From the NCBI GenBank assembly GCA_002104985.1, contig MCGO01000265.1, positions 1-45,748 on the forward strand: a DNA stretch of 45,748 bases, written 5' to 3'. Source of the DNA: Rhizoclosmatium globosum (lineage: Eukaryota > Chytridiomycota > Chytridiomycetes > Chytridiales > Chytriomycetaceae). The notes beneath the pieces were generated by a model. It had not been told where the DNA came from, did not search any database, and was given only the letters and a program-made list of their open reading frames with translations. Positions 1-10,284 of the stretch are shown in pieces (position 1 is the first letter of the stretch; each line of letters starts with the position of its first letter). A program made the position numbers and the translations under genes.

Positions 1-44
1 CTCTTATTGACTCATAGCCAAATCTCATTATATCCCAATATCAG

Positions 45-1547
45 GATGGGTGCACAACCTTCGTGTTCAAGGAAAGGATATGATGTTCTTGGTATTGAGA
101 GACGGAACTGGTCACTTGCAATGTCTCTTGAAGGGTCGTGTGGTAAGTGGGCAAACCATCTAGTTCTGTCTGTTTTAACTCGCTGTTTCACAGTGCCACA
201 CTTACGATGCCTTGACTCTTACTCGCGAGTCCACTGTCAAGGTTTACGGTATGCTCAACGAAGTTCCAGAGGGAAAGAAGGCTCCAGGAGGCCATGAGCT
301 TGTTGTTGATTACTGGGAGTTGATTGGACGCGCTCCATCTGGAGAGGAGAACTACGAAAACCAATTCAACGAGGTTAGAGAATTACCATGAAGCCTGTAA
401 GGAGTGTGGAGTGACTCATTGACTCATTCGACGGAATATTTAGGAATCTAACCCAGAAGTCTTGTATAACCTCCGTCACCTCGTGATTCGTGGAGACAGA
501 GCCTCTTCTATCCTCAAGATGCGTTCCATCATCATCAAGGCTTTCCGTTCCCACTTTGAGTCAAAGCAGGTTACCGAAATCACCACCATTGATGGTGCAA
601 ACCCAAGTTGAGGGAGGAGCTACTCTCTTTGGATTCAAGTACTATGGTGAAGAGGCTTACTTGACTCAGTCTTCTCAGTTGTACTTGGAAACCACTCTCC
701 CAAGTGTCGGTGACTCTTTCTGTATTGCCGAAAGTTTCCGTGCCGAGAACTCCCACACTAGACGTCACTTGTCTCAGTTCTCACACTGTGAAGCCGAATA
801 TGCTTTCATTGAGTTTGACGATCTGTTGCAGAACATTGAAGACATGGTAGCTACTGTTTCTCTCTCTCAATTTCAACATAACAGAATTATTAACCAAATT
901 TATCAATAATTTAGATCTGCGGCGTCGTCGAAGCCGTCATGAACGACCCAATCGGCTCCCAACTCCTCAAAGAACTCAACCCAGACTTCAAGCCGCCCTC
1001 CCGCCCTTCAAGCGTATGCCCTACACAGAAGCAATCGCCTGGCTCAACGAGCGCAACATCATCAACGAAAAGACTGGCCAACCCTTCGCCTTCGGTGAAG
1101 ATTCCCGAGTCCCCAGAACGCCGCATGACAGACACAATCAACGAGCCAATCTTCTTGTGCAAATTCCCAGTTGAAATTAAGAGTTTCTACATGAAGCGAT
1201 GTGCTGATGACCGAAGATTAACTGAGAGTGTTGATGTGTTGATGCCAGGAGTTGGAGAGATTGTTGGTGGAAGTATGCGTATCAGTGATTACCAAGTTGA
1301 TGGATGCCTACAAGAGAGAGGGTATTGATGCTGCTCCTTACTACTGGTGAGTCGTGTTTGATTTTCTTAACCTATAGTTGCTCATTAATTTTGTGCTTGT
1401 AGGTTCACTGACCAGCGCAAGTACGGAACTTGCGAACACGGAGGTTTCGGTTTGGGTATTGAGCGTTTCGTTGCTTGGTTGCTCAACTGTTACACTGTGA
1501 GAGAGACTTGTTGGTACCCACGTTTCCCAGGAAGATGCCAGCCATAA
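45..1547 (+). CDS. Cytosolic asparaginyl-tRNA synthetase (5' part outside window; several small indels)
   Basis: Class IIb aminoacyl-tRNA synthetase that charges tRNA-Asn in the cytosol. The visible part starts in the anticodon-binding OB fold ([15 protein letters not shown]), passes through the aspartyl/asparaginyl signature [12 protein letters not shown], class II motif 2 ([12 protein letters not shown]) and motif 3 ([14 protein letters not shown]), and stops at 1545-1547. Exons by splice sites and phase: 45-142, 194-373, 444-846, 915-1346, 1403-1547. The conserved frame is broken at four places, near 581-588 (about 2 nt missing), 1001-1006 (1 nt), 1099-1103 (2 nt) and 1294-1297 (2 nt), although the flanking protein sequence is very well preserved. 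Either these are assembly errors (perhaps from a collapsed duplicate) or the gene has recently been inactivated. The upstream exons, including the fungal/metazoan N-terminal extension, lie outside the window. Identity is secure; functional state is not. Confidence 0.85.
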
Positions 1548-1639
1548 ATGAGTGTGTATGTGTATGGTTTAAATGATGAATCATTTGTGTTGGGATAGTT
1601 GTACTTTTGTTTTATTGTGTGATAATCGAATGGAAACGG

Positions 1640-3835
1640 TCAACAAACTCATCATTTATATCTGCGAAGTCGAAGGAACTGAGAAGACACCGTTCAAAAC
1701 TACCCTTCGTGTCATCCAACGGTTCGCATTCTGGTCCGCAAGGATCTCGCTGAGGGATTCAAAGAAATCAGTACGTATGGGAAAGCGAAATAGGCAGATA
1801 AATATGCTGTTAGAAACATTTGGCGTACTTGAACAACCCAATTATTGCGGGAAAGTGAGTTGTTATCAATGGTACAACCCATTCTGTGTTCAACTGAACC
1901 TTAATTATATGTCTTCTTCAGGCTGGTTGACAAACTTCGCGTTTTAGGAAAGCATTTGATGTTTCTGATATTGAGAGACGGCACTGGTCACTTACAATGC
2001 CTCTTAAAGGGTCAAGTGGTATGGATTTGAGCCCTTTCCAATTTCAACGACCAACCTCGTGGTAGTGTCGCACTTATGATGCATTGAATCTAACTTTAGA
2101 GTCATCCGTCAAATTTTATGGAAAGTTAATTACATAAAATGTCAAAGGAGGACAATTCAGGAGCATCAAAGACTGGGAGATAATAGGCCTCACCGTTTCC
2201 GATGGCATAGACGGGTACGACAAATGCGTGACTCCAGGGCCGTCTTGTTCACGTCTTGCAACGAATGGAACAACTTCATCTTTGTGGTGGTCATTTAAGT
2301 TGTTATACAAACCACAATGTGACTGGAGACATACGAGTTGGAATAAATGCAAAATGTTCGCCAAGAGATGATGTTGCGGGTCCTTATTGGATTCACTGAA
2401 GTGTTTGGATGTTGGGATTGATGGAAATTGGGGTTTGTCGTTCCACGAAACAGACCAAGTACAACACCGAAACAGCTGAAAATGGAAGCATTATGCGTAC
2501 TACCACCATCTTGTTCTTTTCCAGAGATTAGCCTGACAAAGCAGGAGTTGAAAATAATTTACAGAAGTAGCCATACATTGAGCCAAATTAAGAAAAAGCA
2601 TGATCCACAACCTAAAATAGAAAGCGTGTAAGATGTAACACTCTTTACAACCTTCAACGAAAAGTTCCACAGGTTATAAATGGGTTGTCTGAAGATTGAC
2701 TTGTGACACACCACCACAACAACCAACATCCCTCATATCCTCCCCTACATCACACAAAAGCACCCAAGGTGGGGATCGAACCCACGACCACCTGCTTAGA
2801 AGGCAGATGCGCTGCCGCTGCGCTACCCGGGCGTGTTTACTTTAAGTGTTTACAACATTATGTACACAATTTGAAGAAACAACACCCCATAGCAATTCCA
2901 AGTACGTCAATATTATTGAATTACTTAATTAACAGAGTTAGTACGCTTGTATATGTTAGGGAGGGACGTTGCGCGTTAACATGTTTTTCTTACAACAATA
3001 CCACCAAATATTTTGCCCACTTGATCGGCTTTACAGGCGGTCTTACAGTCAGATCATACAAGTATACTTCAAATAATATCATTTTAATGTCGGGTGTGCG
3101 TGCCTCGACTTACCTTTCAGTTAAATTAGTGTGTTACTCTGATTAAGAGGTAGTACACGATCGGTTAGGAATTTAAACAAAACTCATGTGAAAAGCGTAT
3201 CATAACGTATTGCAGTAACGTTTTTTGTGGTTGGATAAGAATGTTGCGATTTATTTGGTTTATTGCAGTGGTTTCACAATGTTTGTTTCCTGGCTAGGAT
3301 TCTCAGACTGCCTCAGTTTTCATTCCTATCACCGTTGAGGAAATGGTACGTCTATTGAAAAGTTGTTCAACACAATCTCGAATTTGGCGATGACATCCTT
3401 GATTGGCATAAATGCCAGTTGATAAATTCAATCAACTAACCAGTCTTTTCGTGCAATTTCCCTGTGGTCAACGTGAAACGATGCTCGAATGCCCACGCAT
3501 TAACTGAGAGCGTTTAACTTTTGCTGCCGATAGTTGGTGAGGTTGTTAGTGTAGGAATGCGAATCAGTGACTACCAGGAATTGATGGACGCGTACAAGAC
3601 AGAAGGCATAGATTCTAATTATTGTTAGTATTATTATATGCGAAATTTTTCCCGATTGAAACTCTGTTGATGTGCCTTTAGAGTCACTGACCAACGGAAA
3701 TTTGGAATATGTGAACACGGTGGTTTCGGTCTGGGCATGGAGCGTATAACATGGTTGTTAAGCTGCCGCGGCGTCACTGAGGCCTGTTGTTACCCACTTT
3801 TGCGGCTCGATTGTTGGGGAAGTTGAGTTTGAGTA
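1640..3835 (+). pseudogene. Decayed tandem copy of asparaginyl-tRNA synthetase
   Basis: A second AsnRS copy lies directly downstream of the first, in the same orientation. Recognisable pieces in order: an N-terminal segment (TPFKTTLRVIQR, about 1690-1730), the OB-fold segment ([16 protein letters not shown], about 1950-2010), an intron at the same place as in the intact copy, CRTYDAL (about 2070), the pre-motif-3 segment (MRISDYQELMDAYKTEGID, about 3555-3615), another intron at a shared position, and motif 3 ([16 protein letters not shown], about 3713-3765). Stops and frameshifts interrupt every piece, and the middle of the catalytic domain (about 2400-3290) is no longer recognisable. That stretch holds the tRNA gene below and otherwise only AT-rich sequence in which I see no gene. 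Because introns are retained, this arose by DNA duplication, not by retrocopying. Confidence 0.8.
2761..2832 (-). tRNA. tRNA-Arg (anticodon TCT)
   Basis: Read on the minus strand, a complete 72-nt cloverleaf can be drawn. Acceptor arm GCCCGGG pairs with CTTGGGT (three G-T wobbles), the D stem is GCGC/GCGC, the anticodon stem TCTGC/GCAGG encloses loop CTTCTAA, and the T arm GTGGG-TTCGATC-CCCAC is perfect, with discriminator G. The anticodon TCT reads AGA (Arg). There is no intron. The internal A box (TAGCGCAGCGGCA) and B box (GGTTCGATCCC) are present, so it should be transcribable by RNA polymerase III. It sits inside the degenerate AsnRS copy and runs opposite to it. Confidence 0.93.
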
Positions 3836-3897
3836 CAAATCTTTAATGAAATGAAAAATACGCTTAAAATAACCCGGACGACGAGTCATGATTCCAG

Positions 3898-4668
3898 TCA
3901 CACCATTTTACAAGGAGCACTTGCTCGCTTCTTTCGTGTAACTAATGCCAATTTCGCACAATAGTTGAAAATGTCTGCGACCCCCTCCCCTGTTTTTGCC
4001 GAACACTCAAAGTACTTTTTTGCCCCAATTTCCGTTGCTTTTTTCGCGCCCTTAGAATGTGAAATCAGTCAAATAGTATTCTTGAAACTGTTCTAACCTC
4101 TTCATAACTGATTGGTTCCGTGCATAGTTTTTTCATAGCTTCTATAGTCTCAGGATCATTCCGCAGATCTTTTTTGAGTCCAACCAGTACTTTTGGGACA
4201 TCGGGCAGGAAATGATTCATCTCAGGCTTCCACTATATTCCAGAATTAATGGACACGATAACATGGCTTTCATTGTATTCGCATACCTTGTCCGCTAGAG
4301 ACCAAAAGCTTTCGCGATTATTTACAGCATAAGAAATGATGATAACGTCGCTGGATGGATAACTCAAAGGCCTCAATCTGTCATAGTCTTCTTGTCCTGC
4401 TGTATCCCACAGTGACAGATCAATTAGTTTTCCATTTACTGAGATGCTGGTGATAAAGTTTTCAAAGATGGTAGGGTGGTAAGACTGGTGTAGAAAGCCA
4501 GGTCAGTTCCGGACATGTCAAATCGCGTGTCCTTACAGTAGGAAAAGCAAGGCCAGCCTGGACCATCAGAAGGGCCGTCTTTCCGCAGTATCCGTCGCCG
4601 ACAATGACGAGCTTCTTTCTGATTCGCGGCGACGGTTCCTTGTCGACAGTGTTTCCTCGGTGGAGCAT
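3898..4668 (-). CDS. Rho-family small GTPase
   Basis: A Rho/Rac-type molecular switch that in fungi controls polarity, the cytoskeleton and wall synthesis at the plasma membrane. Exons 4537-4668, 4287-4484, 4098-4232 and 3898-4050 (introns 52, 54 and 47 nt, all phase 0) give 205 residues. Motifs: P-loop GDGYCGKT at about 24-31, switch I/effector segment PTIFENF, switch [17 protein letters not shown]4 [11 protein letters not shown], a Rho-type insert after G4 ([15 protein letters not shown]) and G5 ECSAKTGEG. The C terminus is a basic stretch (RKKR) followed by CKMV, a plausible CaaX prenylation box. The P-loop has Tyr where Rho1/RhoA has Ala (GDGACGKT). The start is the first ATG before the core domain and leaves an 18-residue N-terminal extension. 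The gene is divergent from IFT144, with 179 bp between the two start codons. Confidence 0.9.
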
Positions 4669-4847
4669 CTTGCACTAGGGAATCGCATGTTTAGCGACCC
4701 GGACTCTGTTTGTTGAAGGAGCCCGGACAACTCACAATGGGTGGTTTTGGTTTGTGGCGGGTGGCTGCGAAGTTCGAACGAGGCTGTTTGGTTTGTTTTT
4801 CTGAGGACGAGTGGACAATTTCATTCCAAACGAACGTGAGCGAGGCC
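4669..4847. promoter_or_regulatory. Short divergent promoter region between Rho GTPase and IFT144
   Basis: Only 179 bp separate the Rho ATG (4668, minus) from the proposed IFT144 ATG (4848, plus), so the two genes must share or overlap their promoters. I do not recognise a TATA box or a known factor site; assignment rests on position alone. Confidence 0.4.
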
Positions 4848-7800
4848 ATGAATGTGAAGACTCTCTCTACGCGTATTATCGCCTATCTAACACCCTTCCT
4901 TCGCTCTTAATAGAAAATATTCACTCTCTCGTCGGCTCTTCATGGGTATTCAAACCCTCCAACTTCAACCCAACTTCAATTCCAAGTTCACTTCAAATGG
5001 CAGAAGTCGCTTTGTAACATTCTCGCGACTACAGGGTATAGTTTTGATTGAAAATGCCGGAATTATATTGATCTCAACGCCAATCAGAGTGAATAATGTG
5101 TTGAATCTCATTGATCGTCATGGACACCGTATTGATAATATTGGACTTCCTGGGTCAGCGGCTTCAGATTTATAACGAGCTGTTTATTTAATAACTGTTT
5201 AGTCCTTGTATTTCTCTTGCCTGGAGTTTTGATGGAGAATGGGTCGTGGCAGTCGTCGACAATTCTCCAATGTTGTATGTGTGGGACGCCAATATTAGAA
5301 AAGCTCTGGCCCCGATCGATACAAATATGAAAGGTCTCTCACTTCAAGCATGGAACCAGACTTCTGACGTTGTACGTTTGTTGCCTGCATCTTCAATTTG
5401 TTCTAATTGGTTGTATCCGACCCAAACTAGCTTGCCGTCGCTTCGACCAAAGGAAACTTATTATTACTCAACAGAAAAACATCTAAAAAGATTCCTGTCT
5501 TGGGAAAACATTCGAAAGCTATCGTAGGTCTCATTTGGAATAAGGATGACGTACTGGCGTGCGCAAGTTTGGATGGGACGGTATGACCAAGAAAACTCAT
5601 TAATCAATCGATTTATTAGTATTATTAGTTTACTCTCTCCAATATTGATGGAGACACAATATTTCAAATGGGATTGAAGGGAGAGCCATCCAAATTACAA
5701 GTAAGAGAGAATTAAGAGTTTTCATTAATGCATAATCTGAACAAATTATGCTTAGTGGTCTACGATGCGTAGTCCAACCGCTGATTCACCGCCATGTCCT
5801 GTTCTCTCAATAGTGCTGTCCAATAAGACCATTTTCTTTCACTCCATGGCAAACCCAGATGCACCCATAGAGCTGGCTTTTCAGTCAAAATACGGAAGCA
5901 TTGTCACTTACGAGTGGTTTGGTGAAGGATTTCTGATGATTGGATTTTCAAGTGGATATTTCATTGTAGTATCAACAAGTTAAGTCGTATTCAAACACAA
6001 AAATCTTTACGTTGACATCCTTTCAGATATGAACGAAATTGGTCAAGAAGTTTTCCAATCTCACAACTTCAAAGATTGCCTGAACGACGTCCGAATTTCG
6101 CCAGCACTTGAAAAAGCAGCGACTGCCGGAGATGGGTGCATCAAAGTTCACGAACTTGGAGACTTGAAAGACGTTTACGCGATTCTTACGCTGGAAGAAG
6201 ACAGAGGAGGACTTCTCGGGATGGAATGGACTGACGACGGAGGATTTTTGTCCGTTGGAACAAAAAACGGAAACGTATACACATTCTTGTCGAAACTTCC
6301 TGTTATTGGTGCTAGCGCTGGAACTGTCATTGTAAAGCGAGTTGGAAATCCTCTACCAATACTGAACGAAAAATAGGCCTACGTTACTGCTTTGAGAGAG
6401 ATTACTATAGTTGATCAGAACAAGACAGGATTCACTGGAATGACTTTCATGTACAAAAAGGAAATCGAATTCGAGCCTTCAATTGTTGCCATTGGACCGA
6501 CTTACTTTGCTGCTGGAATGAACAGCCGTATGAACTTTTATAGAGGCGGATGGCCTAAGCCGGTTATGAAGTGGAATGCACCAAAACCAAAGTTGAGCTT
6601 GAAACCTGGTGAAAACGTCTTTCAAAAAGTAGTCAATCTTCCACTCAAAAATTAAATTTTGAAACTAAAAACTCAATAGGATTACCTCGGAACTGTCAAA
6701 CTTGCTTCTCTTAACACTAGTATGGCGGCTGTTTTGCTGGTTGACGGCCGACTCCAAGTTCATTCCATTGATGAAAGAGGTAATTTTGAATTGCTTGTTG
6801 CGATTCTAATTTTGATACCAATAATGTAGCCATCGTACTTCCTCCTTCGTTCAACAAGATTTTCCCTCTCCCTGATACGGAATCACAGGACCTGGTTATC
6901 ACTGCCGTATCTCTGACGAATGATCTTCTGATTTATGGTACTGCAAGTGGCCATATCCACCACTTTTCATTGGAAGATTGGGCACTCGTGAGTGAAGTGA
7001 AGCATCAGGCAAGTTTCAAATCGAAGTTTTAATCGTCTGATCAATTTATTTTCAGACATCAATTCAGGAAATTTGCCCGCAACCAAAGAGAGCAAGGTTT
7101 ATATTTAGAGATGAGAATGGTGAAGCCTATTTGTGTGATCCAGTCGCTGACGTCCTATTTTCAATTCCAAATATTTCAAGTATGTCCAAACTTTCTCACA
7201 TATATTTCGCTTATACTTATTCAAACCCAGCCAAAACTGTGGGATTTATCTGGGAGACATCTACATCGAGCGAACGCAGCATTTTCGTGTCTTGGGACGA
7301 CATGTTCATCACTACTCATGCATATATTCCCTATTCGATTAAAGAGCAACAATGCCTCGCTTTAGGCACGACGAAGCTATCGCATGGCTTGAAACCGTTA
7401 TTGTTTGTTGACGGAGTTGTTGTTTGCCAGGTTTTTCACACTACACAAAACTTCTCGGTTACTGAACACAAAATAGACGCCTGGCGGAAAACTATCTCAC
7501 GTGCGCCTTTCCACTCACGAACCAATAAATCTTCAAGGGATTGACGATAAGAACGAAAAAGCAGTCGGCAAAATGCTTCAGATGTTGTATACTCTCGGTC
7601 GAATGAATGGTAAGCATCTCTTCATTCGATGTCGAATTAATAAGAGAATCAGACTTATGGGCTCTAATCACGAGAGTTTCCTCCCGAAAAGCCTGGACCA
7701 TGCTGGCTGAAGCAGCATTACACGTTTTAGACCTGCAAACTGCAAAAAGGGTGTATTGTCAAATTCTTCACGACCCAGGGATGGTCATCACACTCTCTGA

Positions 7801-10173
7801 TATTCTTGATGCGACCTGTGAAGAACGCAACGTTCTTGCTGGACATGTGTCTGTGATTTTCGGAGATTTCGATAGAGCACAAGAACTGTTTCTGGCAAGT
7901 TCAGAACCAATCCAAGCTCTAGTAATGAGGAGAGATTTGATGCATTGGGATCATGCTTTGAGTTTGGCTTCAAAACTTGCTCCTTCGGAAGTGTCCCTTA
8001 TTGCCAAAGAATTTGCCGCAAGATTGGAATCTGAAAGTAAATTTACGGAGGCCTTAACAATGTATGAGAAAGCTTTAGAGACTTCAACACGTTTGAGAGT
8101 TACAGAATCGGTCAGAGAAGATCATCAGGTTGCGTGTTCGGCAGGGGTGACACGAATGACATTCAGAATGGGAGATACATCGCGTGGAATGAAGATGCTG
8201 AGTGGAGTCGATGATTGCAAGCTCTTGAACGATTGTGCGGCTATTTTGGAAGGAATCAAAATGTATATGGAAAGTGGTGGGCTTTATGAGAGGGCTAAAC
8301 AATGGGAAAAAGCGGCTGAGGTTTATACAAAAGGTAAAAGAACTCTCAATCCATGCAAATCTGAATGATATTAGGCAAACTTTGGAACAAGGTTGGACCG
8401 TTACTTGAACATGTATCTACTCCAAAGATTTTCCTCCAATATGCCAAAGCCAAAGAAGCTGCAAAACAATACGAAGAAGCCGCAGCAGCATACGAAAAAG
8501 GAAAGGATCATGAAAATCTTGTTCGCCTCTATGTTGAACACCTGCAAAATATTGACGGAGCTGTTAAAATTGTTCGGGAAACAAGATCAAGAGATTCGGC
8601 TAGAATTGTCAGCAAGTTTTTCCAGTCTATGCGAGACTACAAAAGTGTTGTGGAATTCTTGCTAATGGCTGGAATGGTTGACGAAGCCTTTGAATTGGCT
8701 CAACACCACGATGTGATGGAACATTTTGGAGAGATTGTGCAGGCAGAAGCCACAACGGAGATGCGTACGTTTCTTTGTTTTCTTTATGCATCCTCACCCC
8801 CGATACAGTTTTCAACATTGCAACATACTTTGAATCAAGGAATCAGCTCTTGAATGCTGGTATCTACCTGCTTAAAGCCAAAAACTACATTCGTGCTTTG
8901 AAGATGTTTATTCGATGCCCTGTATTGGAAGGAAAACCTGTAGAGTTAGCAATAGAGACTGTAGGACTGGCGAAGAGCGATGGTCTTACCCACGAACTTA
9001 TTGATTATTTGATGGGCGAAAATGATGGAATCCCAAAAGTAGGCTCAACTCCGAACTTCTTCTCAATTCTCTAACTGTTCGTTACAGGAAGCTAAATATA
9101 TTTTCAAACTATACATGTCTCTTGGAGCCTACAGAGATGCTGCTCGAACTGCTATCATTATTGCAAGAGAAGAACAGATGTTGGGTAAGGCATTTTGGTT
9201 AAAATATATTCTCCAGCTCATCAATCAATGACTTAGGAAACTATCGTGCCGCTCATGATTTGCTTTTGGACAACTTCAGACAACTTCGCAAATGCAAAGC
9301 CAAAGTGCCGGCCGATTTAGAAAGAATGCTTATGCTTTTACACAGCTACATTTTAGTCAAGGTAAAGTCTTTTCTAGTTTTTTTGTCATTAACTTACCGT
9401 GGCATCGTAATAGACTTTAATTCGACTGAATCAACATGAGTTGGGAGCGCGTATGCTCATTCGTGTGTCAAACAGCATATCCAAGTTCCCCACACATATT
9501 GTGCCCATTTTAACGTCGACAGTGATAGAATGCCACAGGGCTGATTTGAAAAAGGAAGCTTACGATTATGCAGCCATGTTGATGAGACCAGAATATAGAA
9601 ACTTGGTTGACGCCAAGTACAAACGCAAAATCGAGCAAATTGTTCGACGTCCTGATAAAGAGGAGAATACCATAGCGGAGAAATTGACCCCATGTCCGTA
9701 TTGCAAATATATGGTTCCAGAAACTTCGCTTGATTGTATTGAATGCAAAAATCATTTACCGTACTGTATTTCATCGGTTCGTGTCTGTGTATGTGTCATA
9801 TTTTGTATTTACGAAAGTGTAGGGAAAACATATGACGTTAGAGGATTGGGCTGTGTGTCCAACTTGTGAATTCCCTTCCTTGCTCAAAGAATTCAAGATG
9901 GTCGTTGCTCAAACCAATGCATGTCCGATGTGCAACGTTGAGTTGAAAGTCGAAGAATTGAAATTGGCACCAAATGCAGAAGAGTTGTTACGAGGTGTTA
10001 AAGAAAGAGTTGACAACACCGTCCCAAAAGAAAAGACCGAAGGAGTCAAAGAATATACGACAGGAACTGGAGCAGGAAAACCAGTTGGGCTTATAGAAGA
10101 TGTTCCATTTGGCGCTATGACAGGAGAGAAACAAGCTGCAGCTGCAGCTGCGCCTTCTGCATCGAGAGTCTAA
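4848..10173 (+). CDS. WDR19: Intraflagellar transport protein IFT144 (WDR19)
   Basis: Core subunit of the IFT-A complex, which carries cargo back from the flagellar tip and imports membrane proteins; it acts at the basal body and axoneme. The N-terminal half is a WD40 double propeller ([45 protein letters not shown]-type blades to about residue 700). The C-terminal half is a TPR-like solenoid ([31 protein letters not shown]) ending in two Cys-rich zinc-binding segments ([22 protein letters not shown]). About 20 introns of 44-62 nt; every join keeps the frame. The start is inferred: ATG-AAT at 4848-4853, donor GTGAAG, acceptor at 4913, giving MNKIFTL like the MKRIFSL start of animal WDR19. One intron (7009-7055) has a GC donor. 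Length is about 1,400 residues, close to the animal protein. Presence implies a flagellated life stage. Confidence 0.95.
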
Positions 10174-10284
10174 CGATGAAGAATAAAGAGGTTTTTGATT
10201 CTTGATGGGAGGACTGTCAGTTGCAATTTTCTGAAAAGCGTTCCCTTGTCCTCAGCCTTTGCCCACGTTTCCCTCACACCCGTA

